Origin: JACDBD01 sp050743385
GTDB lineage: Bacteria > Actinomycetota > Acidimicrobiia > IMCC26256 > JACDBD01
Direction of reading: 5' to 3'
Length of the DNA: 6,742 bases
Assembly: GCA_050743385.1 (NCBI GenBank)
Contig: JBOGFJ010000158.1
Span: 1 to 6,742, forward strand
Each line of letters opens with the position of its first letter. The stretch's first letter is position 1. A program made the position numbers and the translations under genes. The notes under the pieces are model-generated. The model was not told the DNA's origin, ran no database searches, and saw nothing but the letters and a program-made list of their open reading frames with translations. Positions 1-6,557 of this stretch are shown piece after piece.

Positions 1-644
1 CGGTGTGCCCGACCGCGCCACCGCGCGGCCCGGCGTCGATGCTGGGCGTGCTCGCGCTCTTCGCTCTGCTCGTCGGCACGGGCGTCGCGATCGCCGTCGA
101 CGCCAGCGGCGCCCTCGACGTCCCCGCCGGCGTCGGGCTCGCCGGTGGGCTGATCGTCATCGGTCTGGCGCTCGTCGTCGGTGCCCGGTGGGGACGCGCC
201 CGCTGGCTCGTGATCCCCGGCTTCGCGCTGGCACTGGTCGCAGCGGCGACGAGTGCGCTCGACCTGCCCCTCACCGGCGGCATCGGCGAGCGCGACTACC
301 GGCCGACGAGCTTCGCCGTGGTCGACGACCACTACGAGCTCGGCATTGGATCCCTCGAGCTCGACCTGCGCGAGCTCGACTTCCGTAACCGGGTCGAAAC
401 CGTGCAAGCCAGCGTCGGAATCGGCGAGCTCAAGGTATGGGTGCCCGAGGACGTGCGCGTGGTCGTCGACGGCCACGTCAGCGTCGGCGAGCTGGTGACG
501 TTCGGTGACCAGGACAGCGGTACCGACGTCGACAGCCGCGTCGTGCGCAACGGCGCCGAAGGCGGCGGCACGCTCCAGCTGGCGCTGCGAGACGGCATCG
601 GCAGTGTCCAGGTGTTCGACGCCGACCACGGAGGCCCGACGTAA
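1..644 (+). CDS. PspC/LiaF-like membrane protein, C-terminal part (5' partial)
   Basis: The frame is open from the left edge to a TAA at 642-644, and I believe the true start lies upstream. Counting from the GTG at 3, residues 1-11 are a Pro/Arg-rich linker. Three hydrophobic segments follow at about 13-32, 43-60 and 67-85, with a basic GARWGRARW turn between the last two. Residues about 101-205 form a soluble beta-rich domain with a recurring Gly-x-Gly pattern (LGIGSLELDL, VGIGELKVWVP, VSVGELVTF, DGIGSVQV). That repeat pattern is typical of the LiaF/'toast-rack' C-terminal domain of actinobacterial PspC-type proteins. Family members usually have an N-terminal PspC domain, which would be outside the window. 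LiaF-type proteins modulate envelope-stress signalling at the membrane; that role here is inferred. An internal ATG at 39 could be a start, but it would leave a short N-terminus directly before the first membrane segment. The stop overlaps the next start by 1 nt. Confidence 0.85.
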   Translation, partial: VCPTAPPRGPASMLGVLALFALLVGTGVAIAVDASGALDVPAGVGLAGGLIVIGLALVVGARWGRARWLVIPGFALALVAAATSALDLPLTGGIGERDYRPTSFAVVDDHYELGIGSLELDLRELDFRNRVETVQASVGIGELKVWVPEDVRVVVDGHVSVGELVTFGDQDSGTDVDSRVVRNGAEGGGTLQLALRDGIGSVQVFDADHGGPT

Positions 645-937
645 TGCGCGAGCGAAGGAAGTCCCACGCCCTCGACAGCTTCTCTCTCATCGCCGGGCTG
701 GTGTTCGTCGCCATCGGCGCGCTCGTGCTCGTCGACTCGGCCGGCGACCGCGAGGTCGACCCCCGCTGGATCGTGGCCGTGTTGCTCGTCGGCCTCGGCC
801 TCGCCGGGGTGTTCGGCAGCATCGACTGGTCCCGCCCCGGCCGCAGACTCGAGCGCGAGCTCGCGAGCGAAGGCGTCGAGCATCCGACTGACGAGTCCCG
901 CGCAGACACGCCCCCCATCCCACAGGAGGACCGATGA
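644..937 (+). CDS. Small protein with two predicted membrane segments, function unknown
   Basis: This 97-aa protein has a basic N-terminus (MRERRKSH), a hydrophobic segment at about 12-31, a short charged loop (DSAGDREVDPR), a second hydrophobic segment at about 42-60, and a hydrophilic tail rich in Glu, Arg and Pro. The positive-inside rule suggests both termini face the cytoplasm. The start is well supported: ATG at 644 overlaps the preceding TAA as TAATG, and a GGAGG lies at 630-634 with a 9-nt spacer. The end overlaps the ABC ATPase start as ATGA. I recognise no named domain. It sits between a LiaF-like protein and an ABC exporter, so an accessory role at the membrane is plausible but inferred from position only. 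Confidence 0.85.
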   Translation: MRERRKSHALDSFSLIAGLVFVAIGALVLVDSAGDREVDPRWIVAVLLVGLGLAGVFGSIDWSRPGRRLERELASEGVEHPTDESRADTPPIPQEDR

Positions 938-1707
938 CCACCACTGCGACGACCGACACCGGGCCGGCGCCCGCCACCGCGACACCGGCCGCGGCCCGTG
1001 CCGTCGGCGCCGTCAAGGTCTACGGCTCGGGCGCCACCGCCGTCCGGGCCCTCGACGGGGTCACCCTCGAGATCCCGGCAGCGCGGTTCACCGCGATCAT
1101 GGGGCCCTCCGGCTCCGGGAAGTCGACGCTGCTGCACTGCGTCGCCGGCCTGGACACGCTGACCGAGGGCAAGGTGCTCATCGGCGGCACCGACTTGAGC
1201 CGTCTGTCCGACCGGAAGCTGACCCGCCTGCGACGCGAGCACCTCGGGTTCGTGTTCCAGGCGTTCAACCTCGTCCCGACGTTGACCGCGCTCGAGAACA
1301 TCACCCTGCCGCTCGCGCTGGCAGGCCAGAAGCCCGATCGACGGTGGCTCGAGACGGTGACCGACACGGTGGGTCTGCGTTCGCGACTGTCACACCGCCC
1401 TGCCGAGTTGTCGGGCGGCCAGCAGCAGCGGGTCGCGGTGGCGCGGGCGCTGGCGACACGGCCGCAGTTGGTGCTCGCCGACGAGCCCACCGGCAACCTC
1501 GACTCCCGCTCGGGTGGTGAGGTGCTCGGGTTCATGCGCCACGCCGTCGACGCGTTCGACCAGACGATCGTCATGGTGACGCACGACCCCATCGCCGCGG
1601 GCTACGCCGACCACATCGTGTTCCTCGCCGACGGACTCGTCGTCGACCACATGGACGCCCCCACGGCCGCTCGCGTGCTCGACCGTCTGAAGTTCTTGGA
1701 GGGCTGA
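934..1707 (+). CDS. ABC transporter ATP-binding protein, MacB/LolD type
   Basis: This 257-aa cytoplasmic ATPase would power the permease encoded next. All nucleotide-binding motifs are intact: aromatic A-loop Tyr30 (KVYG), Walker A GPSGSGKST at 57-65, Q-loop Gln109 (FVFQAF), signature LSGGQQQRVAVARAL at 159-173, Walker B LVLADE at 179-184 with catalytic Glu184, D-loop NLDS at 188-191, and switch His217 (VMVTHD). The LSGGQQQR and ADEPTGNLD wording is characteristic of the MacB/LolD/FtsE branch that works with FtsX-fold permeases. The start is fixed by AGGAGG at 924-929 and the ATGA overlap with the upstream gene. Residues 1-22 are an Ala/Thr/Pro-rich extension before the domain begins, longer than in many relatives and of no evident function. 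The substrate is unknown; export or lipid/lipoprotein handling is the family expectation. Confidence 0.95.
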   Translation: MTTTATTDTGPAPATATPAAARAVGAVKVYGSGATAVRALDGVTLEIPAARFTAIMGPSGSGKSTLLHCVAGLDTLTEGKVLIGGTDLSRLSDRKLTRLRREHLGFVFQAFNLVPTLTALENITLPLALAGQKPDRRWLETVTDTVGLRSRLSHRPAELSGGQQQRVAVARALATRPQLVLADEPTGNLDSRSGGEVLGFMRHAVDAFDQTIVMVTHDPIAAGYADHIVFLADGLVVDHMDAPTAARVLDRLKFLEG

Positions 1708-1712
1708 TCGCA

Positions 1713-4247
1713 ATGTGGAGGGCCAGCATCAACGGGGTGTGGAGCCGCAAGCGCCGACTCCTTGCCACGTGCGTCGCGGTCGTGCTCGGCGTCGCGTTCC
1801 TGTCGGCGACGCTGATGCTCGGCGACACCACCCGCGCCGGGTTCGCCGACGCCTTCGAAGAGGCGAACGCGGGAACGGACGCGGTCGTGCGGGGCGAGAC
1901 CGAGCTCGGGAGCGAGCAGGCGACCCAACGGGCGCTCCTCGACGCCGACCTCGTCGACACGATCCGAGACGTCGACGGCGTGGTCGCGGCCGAGGCCCTG
2001 GTGCAGGGCCCGGCGCAGATCGTCGGCGCCGACGGCGACGCCCTGGGCGGCAACGGCCCGCCGACTCTCGGTGCGGCCTGGGTCACCGACCCGGCGCTCA
2101 ACCCCTACGAGATCGCAGAGGGCCGGGCGCCCCGCAACGCGAGCGAGGTCGTCATCGACCGCGGATCCGCCGACGACGGTGACCTCCACGTCGGCGACAC
2201 CACGACCGTCAGGACGCCGGCGCCGGTCGAGGTGACCGTGGTCGGCATCGTGACCTTCGGCTCCGACGACAGCCTCGGCGGCGTGACGTTCACCGGCTTC
2301 ACGCTCCCGGCGGCACAGGAGTACCTGTCGTCACAACCGGATCGGGTCACGGGTGTGGTCGTCGCGGGCGAGGACGGGCTCGGCCAGCGCGAGCTCGTCG
2401 CCCGGATCGAGCCCGTGCTGCCCGACGGCATCGAGGCGATCACCGGCGCCGAACTGACCACCGAGGAGCGCGACGAGATCGAGTCCGACTTCCTCGGCTT
2501 CTTCAACACCGCGCTGGTCGTCTTCGCCGGCATCGCACTCCTGGTGGCGATGTACAGCATCTTCAACACGTTCTCGATCCTCGTCGCCCAGCGGACCCGC
2601 GAGTCGGCATTGCTCCGGGCCGTCGGGGCCTCGCGCCGCCAGATCGTCGGGTCGGTCGCGTTCGAGGCGCTCGTCGTGGGCGTCGTGGCGTCCGCCGTTG
2701 GCCTCGCCGCGGGGATCGGCCTCGCCGCCGGCGCGCTCGCGCTGATGGACGCGGCCGGGTTCGGCCTCCCGCAATCGGCACTGGTCGTCGACGCCGGCAG
2801 CCTCGGGATCGCCGCCGCCGCCGGCGTCATCGCCACGCTCGTCGCGAGCGTGGCGCCCGCGATCAAGGCGTCACAGGTGGCGCCGGTCGAGGCGCTGCGC
2901 GACGCCGCCATCGACACCACCGGGGCGTCGTGGCGGCGGGCGGTCACCGGCCTGGTGGTCATGGCGGCGGGCGTCGGGCTCACGGTCGCGGGCGCGGCCG
3001 GTGACGGCACCCTCCGCCAGGTCGCGTTGGGCGCGCTGCTCGCGGTCGCCGGGATGGTGCTGCTCGGACCGGTGGTGGCACGACCGGCGGCTGCCGGCAT
3101 CGGCGCGCCGATCGCGGCTTTGCGAGGGTTGCCCGGCTCCCTCGCGCGGCGCAACGCCATGCGCAGTCCGCGCCGCACGGCCGGAGCGGCCGGCGCGCTC
3201 ATGGTCGGTGTCGTGGTCGTGACGCTGTTCACGGTGATCGCGGCGTCGCTGAAATCGTCGATCGAGGACGCCGTCGACGAGTCGTTCGGCGGCGACCTCG
3301 TCATCGAAACCGACTTCAGCGCCGCCGGCATCGATCCCGACCTCGCCGACGAGATCCAGACCCTGCCGGAGGTGGCAACGAGCGCCGGGATCGCGGAGGG
3401 TGCGGTGTTGCTCGACGGCGACGAGGAGGACGTCACGGTCACCGAGCCCGCCCGTCTCGGCGCCGTGTTCGACCTGGGCGTCACCGAGGGTTCGCTCGAG
3501 GACGTTCGTGACGGTGGCATCGCGGTGTCCGAGGACCTCGCGGACGAGAACGGCTGGCGGATCGGGACGACGCTCCCGGTGGCGTTCGCCGACGGGGCGA
3601 GCACCGAGGCGACCGTGGAAGCGATCTACGACGAAGCCGGCCTGATGGGCGACGTCGTGCTGCCCACGGCGACGTGGGCGCCGCACGCGAACCGGCAAAC
3701 CGACGTGGCCGTGTTGGTCGACCTGGCCGACGGCGTCAGCCTCGCCGAGGGGCGCGCCGCGGTCGAGGTGGTCGCGCAGCGGGCGGCCGCACCCGACGTG
3801 CAGGACCGCGACGAGTTCGTAGCGTCGACGGCCGGTGAGATCGACGCGCTGCTGAACGTCGTCTACGGGCTCCTCGCCCTCGCGATCATCATCGCCCTCA
3901 TGGGGATCGCCAACGTGCTCTCGCTGTCGACGCACGAGCGACGGCGTGAGCTCGGGCTCCTCCGCGCCGTGGGACAGACGCGGCGCCAGCTCCGGACCAT
4001 GGTCCGCTGGGAATCGGTGGTGGTCGCGCTCTTCGGCACCGTCGGAGGCGTCGGGCTCGGCCTCTTCCTGGGCTGGGGCCTCTTCCGGGCACTGGCATCG
4101 CAGGAAGGGTTCGGCACGTTCGCCGCTCCCGTCGGTCAACTCGTCATCGTGCTCGCGGCGGGCGCCATCGCCGGCATCCTCGCCGGGATCCGTCCGGCGC
4201 GGCGGGCGGCACGCCTCCAGGTGCTGGACGCGATCGCGTCGGAGTAG
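1713..4247 (+). CDS. ABC transporter permease with two FtsX/MacB-type modules
   Basis: This 844-aa inner-membrane permease has a duplicated architecture with about ten predicted membrane segments. Segment 1 (about 16-36) follows a basic N-terminus. A large extracytoplasmic MacB-PCD-like domain follows (about 40-255). Then come three core segments (about 263-290, 311-345, 363-386), two linker segments (about 411-430, 435-456) and segment 7 (about 490-512). A second extracytoplasmic domain (about 513-710) precedes the last three segments (about 714-737, 766-792, 806-826). Each module carries the FtsX-type motif after its first core helix: RTRESALLRAVGASRRQI near 294-311 and ERRRELGLLRAVGQTRRQL at 742-760. 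This is the usual layout of long YbbP-like MacB-family permeases, so a homodimer with two ATPases is possible. The start has GGAGGG at 1698-1703 and a 9-nt spacer. The gap to the ATPase gene is 5 nt, so the two are surely co-transcribed. No partner membrane-fusion protein lies in the window. Confidence 0.94.
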   Translation: MWRASINGVWSRKRRLLATCVAVVLGVAFLSATLMLGDTTRAGFADAFEEANAGTDAVVRGETELGSEQATQRALLDADLVDTIRDVDGVVAAEALVQGPAQIVGADGDALGGNGPPTLGAAWVTDPALNPYEIAEGRAPRNASEVVIDRGSADDGDLHVGDTTTVRTPAPVEVTVVGIVTFGSDDSLGGVTFTGFTLPAAQEYLSSQPDRVTGVVVAGEDGLGQRELVARIEPVLPDGIEAITGAELTTEERDEIESDFLGFFNTALVVFAGIALLVAMYSIFNTFSILVAQRTRESALLRAVGASRRQIVGSVAFEALVVGVVASAVGLAAGIGLAAGALALMDAAGFGLPQSALVVDAGSLGIAAAAGVIATLVASVAPAIKASQVAPVEALRDAAIDTTGASWRRAVTGLVVMAAGVGLTVAGAAGDGTLRQVALGALLAVAGMVLLGPVVARPAAAGIGAPIAALRGLPGSLARRNAMRSPRRTAGAAGALMVGVVVVTLFTVIAASLKSSIEDAVDESFGGDLVIETDFSAAGIDPDLADEIQTLPEVATSAGIAEGAVLLDGDEEDVTVTEPARLGAVFDLGVTEGSLEDVRDGGIAVSEDLADENGWRIGTTLPVAFADGASTEATVEAIYDEAGLMGDVVLPTATWAPHANRQTDVAVLVDLADGVSLAEGRAAVEVVAQRAAAPDVQDRDEFVASTAGEIDALLNVVYGLLALAIIIALMGIANVLSLSTHERRRELGLLRAVGQTRRQLRTMVRWESVVVALFGTVGGVGLGLFLGWGLFRALASQEGFGTFAAPVGQLVIVLAAGAIAGILAGIRPARRAARLQVLDAIASE

Positions 4248-4276
4248 CCCACATGGCACGGCCGCGGGGGGTGGGC
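4247..4276. other. Inverted repeat at the permease/regulator junction
   Basis: GCCCAC at 4247-4252 is the reverse complement of GTGGGC at 4271-4276, with an 18-nt GC-rich spacer. It starts on the last base of the permease stop codon and ends 13 nt before the regulator's ATG. An RNA hairpin here could weaken read-through or occlude the regulator's translation start. There is no T-tract, so it is not a standard intrinsic terminator. In DNA this GC-rich, a 6-bp match with a long loop may be chance. Confidence 0.3.
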
Positions 4277-4289
4277 GATCCTATGGACC

Positions 4290-5918
4290 ATGGCCGAGCC
4301 GCTCGATCGGGGCCGGGAGTCGTTCGCCCACCACGCGTGGGGGGATGCGTACGCCCAGCTGTCGGCGGCCGACGAGAAGACCCCGCTCGAGCCCGAAGAC
4401 CGCGAGCGTCTCGCGATCGCCGCCTACCTGGTCGGCAGGGACGTCGACAGCGTGGACGTGTGGGCACGTGCGCATCACCAGTTCCTCGAGCGAGGTGACG
4501 CGGAGCGAGCCGTGCGCTGCGCGTTCTGGCTCGCGTTCCAGCTGCTGCTCAAGGGTGAGATGGCGCCCGCCGGCGGATGGCTCGCCCGGGCCGGCCGCGT
4601 GCTCGACGACGGCCGCGACTGCGTCGAGCAGGGATATCTGCTCCTTCCCGCCGCCATCCAGAGCATGTTCGGAGGCGACGCCGCGCCCGCGCACACCATG
4701 TTCGTCGAGGCGGCCGAGATCGGCACACGCTTTCACGACCCGGATGTCGTGACGCTCGCGCGGCTCGGTGAAGGCCAAACCCTCATCATGCTCGGAGAGC
4801 CGGCGCGGGGCGTCACGTTGCTCGACGAGGTGATGGTGGCGGTCACGGGCGGCGACGTGTCCCCGATCCTCGCCGGGCTCGCGTACTGCGCGGTGATCGA
4901 CACATGCCAGGAGATCTTCGACCTGCGCCGCGCGCAGGAGTGGACGGCGGCGCTGACCCATTGGTGCGCGTCGCAACCCGACCTGGTCGCCTACCGCGGT
5001 CAATGCCTCGTGCACCGCGCCGAGATCATGCAGGTGCGCGGCGCCTGGCCGGACGCGATCGAGGAAGCCCAGCGGGCGTGCGAACGGCTCGCCGAGCCGC
5101 CGGGTCAGCCTGCGCTCGGTCTGGCCTTCTACCAGCGGGCCGAGCTCCACCGGTTGCGGGGCGAGTTCGTGGAAGCGGAGGAGGGGTACCGCCGGGCGAG
5201 CCAGCTGGGACGGACGCCGCATCCCGGCCTGGCGCAGCTGCGCCTCGCCCAGGGCGAGGTCGACGCCGCGGTGGCGGCGATCCGGCACGGGTTGAGTGAG
5301 GCACACGATCGGGTCAGTCGGTCGAAGCTGCTGGCGGCGAGCGTCGAGATCGCGCTCGCCGCCAACGACCTCCCCGCGGCACGCACTGCGGCCCAGCAGC
5401 TGTCGGGCATCGCCGCCGACCTCGACGCGCCCCTGCTGCACGCGTCGTCCGCCCACGCCTGGGGGGCCGTGCTGCTCGCCGAGGGTGAGACCGAAGCTGC
5501 CCTCGATGCGCTGCGCCGCGCCTGGACGACCTTGCAGGCGCTCGAGGCGCCGTACGAAGCCGCGCGCGTCCGCGTGCTGATGGGGCTCGCCCGCCGGGAG
5601 CTCGGCGACGAAGACACCGGCGAGATCGAGCTCGACGCCGCCCGCCACGTCTTCGACCAGCTGGGAGCCCTGCCCGACCTCGTGCGCCTCGCCGAGCTCT
5701 CGCGGCCGCCCCTGCCCGGTTCGGCGGGAGGTCTGACGGGACGCGAGGTGGAGGTGCTCGGCCTCGTCGCCACCGGCAAGACCAACCGGACGATCGCCGA
5801 CGAGCTCTTCATCAGCGAGAAGACCGTCGCCCGGCACGTGAGCAACATCTTCACCAAGCTGGGAGTGTCGTCGCGGTCGGCGGCGACCGCGTACGCGTAC
5901 GAGCACGACCTCGTGTAG
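4290..5918 (+). CDS. TPR-containing LuxR-family transcriptional regulator
   Basis: This 542-aa protein probably acts as a cytoplasmic transcription factor. Residues about 5-470 are almost wholly alpha-helical, with TPR-like A/L/G spacing, for example around AYLVGRDVDSVDVWARAHHQFLERG, YQRAELHRLRGEFVEAEEGY (281-300) and the 393-460 stretch. Residues about 481-542 are a clear LuxR/GerE helix-turn-helix: LTGREVEVL at 482-490, NRTIADELFISEKTVARHV at 499-517, then SNIFTKLGVSSRS. The layout resembles the C-terminal half of MalT/LAL regulators, but there is no Walker A or AAA/NACHT domain. A REC domain is also absent, so it is not a classical response regulator. ATG 4290 is the only in-frame start between the permease stop and residue 91. 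The upstream Shine-Dalgarno is poor, only a G-run at 4266-4271. It lies 42 nt after the permease, so read-through from the ABC operon is possible. The TPR region may bind a ligand or partner protein; this is inference. Confidence 0.92.
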   Translation: MAEPLDRGRESFAHHAWGDAYAQLSAADEKTPLEPEDRERLAIAAYLVGRDVDSVDVWARAHHQFLERGDAERAVRCAFWLAFQLLLKGEMAPAGGWLARAGRVLDDGRDCVEQGYLLLPAAIQSMFGGDAAPAHTMFVEAAEIGTRFHDPDVVTLARLGEGQTLIMLGEPARGVTLLDEVMVAVTGGDVSPILAGLAYCAVIDTCQEIFDLRRAQEWTAALTHWCASQPDLVAYRGQCLVHRAEIMQVRGAWPDAIEEAQRACERLAEPPGQPALGLAFYQRAELHRLRGEFVEAEEGYRRASQLGRTPHPGLAQLRLAQGEVDAAVAAIRHGLSEAHDRVSRSKLLAASVEIALAANDLPAARTAAQQLSGIAADLDAPLLHASSAHAWGAVLLAEGETEAALDALRRAWTTLQALEAPYEAARVRVLMGLARRELGDEDTGEIELDAARHVFDQLGALPDLVRLAELSRPPLPGSAGGLTGREVEVLGLVATGKTNRTIADELFISEKTVARHVSNIFTKLGVSSRSAATAYAYEHDLV

Positions 5919-5931
5919 CTGCGCCCTACAC
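5913..5931. promoter_or_regulatory. 19-bp dyad GTGTAG-N7-CTACAC, candidate operator or hairpin
   Basis: GTGTAG (5913-5918) and CTACAC (5926-5931) are exact reverse complements with a 7-nt spacer. The left arm includes the TAG stop of the LuxR-type gene, and the right arm begins the spacer before the NTF2-like gene. The size and symmetry fit a dimeric helix-turn-helix binding site, and LuxR-family proteins commonly bind dyads of about 18-20 bp. No T-run follows, which argues against an intrinsic terminator. That it is an operator of the adjacent regulator is inferred from position and symmetry only. Confidence 0.4.
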
Positions 5932-5992
5932 AGGAATACCCACGACGACGCCCATGCGATTGGGAACTTCGCCCGATGCCACCGGCCGCCAC

Positions 5993-6043
5993 CCTCCGTA
6001 CCGTCCTCCTCGTCGGGCACGCCCGACAACCGTGACCGGAGGA
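5993..6043 (+). promoter_or_regulatory. Structured leader before the NTF2-like gene, possible SD sequestration
   Basis: GTCGGGC (6012-6018) and GCCCGAC (6021-6027) form a near-perfect 16-bp palindrome with a 2-nt centre. In RNA this is a 6-bp stem with a CACG loop. Around it, TCCTCC (6004-6009) is complementary to GGAGGA (6038-6043), and CCTCCG (5993-5998) is complementary to CGGAGG (6037-6042). Either segment could pair with the gene's ribosome-binding site. The palindrome could instead be a DNA operator. I found no convincing -35/-10 pair in the 131-nt spacer, so the transcript start is unknown and whether this region is transcribed as a leader is inferred. Confidence 0.4.
6038..6042 (+). 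promoter_or_regulatory. Ribosome-binding site that sets the NTF2-like start
   Basis: GGAGG lies 7 nt before ATG 6050, an ideal distance. The frame is also open from an earlier ATG at 5954, but that start has no such site. The 32 residues it would add are Pro/Arg-rich and read like translated noncoding DNA. The start at 6050 is therefore preferred. Confidence 0.85.
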
Positions 6044-6049
6044 AACGAC

Positions 6050-6481
6050 ATGACGACACCCCGAGTAGATGCGCCGATCGACAAGGCGACCGCCGACCGG
6101 CTGAGCCGGCGGTTTCACGACGTCTTTCAGACCTTCGCCGCCAGTGAGGACGCGTTCGCGCCCGACGCGTTCTTCGACCTGAACATGCCGGTGTGGCGTT
6201 TCCAACTCCAGGGCGCGGCCGCGTTCGCAGCGCAGCTCGAGCGCATCAACCAAGGCCCCTCACGGATCGACGTCCTGCGAACGGTCCCTACGATGTCGGG
6301 GTTCGTGACCGAGCACGAGGAGCACCAAGACGTCGACGGCGAGCACCTGTCGGCGCGCCGTCTCTGGCTCTGCGAGGTCCGTGATGGCCGCATCGTCGAG
6401 GCGGTCGGCTATTGCAGCGGCGAGTGGGACGAGGAGCTCAGGGCCCGGCACGCGGTCGAAGCACCGATGATCCGACCGTGA
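6050..6481 (+). CDS. NTF2/SnoaL-like family protein
   Basis: This 143-aa protein is soluble, with no signal peptide or membrane segment. It fits the alpha+beta NTF2/SnoaL cone fold. An N-terminal helix (about 12-30, KATADRLSRRFHDVFQTFA) is followed by a FAPDAFFDLNMPVWRFQLQG segment (36-55), a helix at about 56-68, and beta-strands in the C-terminal half. The last of these contain the typical LWLCEVRDGRIVEAVGYCSGEWDEEL run (105-130). Members include small-molecule isomerases/cyclases and non-catalytic ligand-binding proteins. I cannot assign a catalytic dyad with confidence, so no reaction is claimed. It lies 131 nt downstream of the LuxR-type regulator on the same strand and is a plausible target or ligand partner of it; this is inferred from proximity. 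Confidence 0.85.
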   Translation: MTTPRVDAPIDKATADRLSRRFHDVFQTFAASEDAFAPDAFFDLNMPVWRFQLQGAAAFAAQLERINQGPSRIDVLRTVPTMSGFVTEHEEHQDVDGEHLSARRLWLCEVRDGRIVEAVGYCSGEWDEELRARHAVEAPMIRP

Positions 6482-6495
6482 CCGGACGCGTCCGG
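6482..6495. terminator. Perfect 14-bp palindrome after the NTF2-like stop, possible terminator stem
   Basis: CCGGACGCGTCCGG is fully self-complementary and begins on the base after the TGA. In RNA it gives a 5-bp stem with a CGCG loop. No T-tract follows, so intrinsic termination in the classical sense is doubtful. Its place between convergent genes fits a transcript-end hairpin, although a protein-binding site is also possible. Confidence 0.4.
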
Positions 6496-6505
6496 AGGCA
6501 CGCCG

Positions 6506-6551
6506 TACTCGCCGCTGCTCAGCCTCCCTACTCGCCGCTACTCAGCCTCCC
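6506..6551. repeat. Two tandem copies of a 23-bp repeat plus a degenerate third
   Basis: Copy 1 (6506-6528) and copy 2 (6529-6551) are 23 bp each and differ at one base: G in copy 1 and A in copy 2 at unit position 12. Both begin TACTCGCCGCT and end CTCAGCCTCCC. Each unit also shows an internal half-repeat (TACTCGCC... / TRCTCAGCC...). A shortened, diverged third copy continues to about 6569 (TGCTCGC...GCCTCC), overlapping the stop and last codons of the minus-strand gene. The array lies in the 76-nt gap between convergent genes. Confidence 0.85.
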
Positions 6552-6557
6552 TGCTCG

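Noticed and set aside
2161..2170. 10-bp palindrome GCGGATCCGC in the permease gene.
   Set aside because: Inside a well-supported coding sequence. Short GC palindromes are common at this base composition.
2105..3604. A 499-codon minus-strand open frame opposite the permease gene.
   Set aside because: Ser/Thr/Ala/Pro-rich low-complexity translation, typical of an antisense shadow. The sense frame has conserved FtsX-type motifs.
5890..5901. Perfect 12-bp palindrome CGTACGCGTACG near the end of the LuxR-type gene.
   Set aside because: It falls inside codons for a Tyr-Ala-Tyr stretch, where alternating TAC/GCG codons create symmetry automatically.
5963..5998. GGAAC at 5963-5967 as an ECF-sigma -35 element.
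   Set aside because: No matching -10 motif at the expected 16-18 nt spacing; the sequence there is GC-rich and featureless.
5954..6049. N-terminal extension of the NTF2-like protein from ATG 5954.
   Set aside because: No ribosome-binding site at 5954, and the added residues are Pro/Arg-rich without fold character. ATG 6050 has GGAGG at the right distance.
4281..6059. A 592-codon open frame on the minus strand opposite the LuxR-type gene, longer than the sense gene.
   Set aside because: The sense strand encodes a clear LuxR helix-turn-helix and TPR-like helices. The antisense product is a His/Arg/Gly-rich mix with no recognisable domain, as expected of a shadow frame in GC-rich coding DNA.
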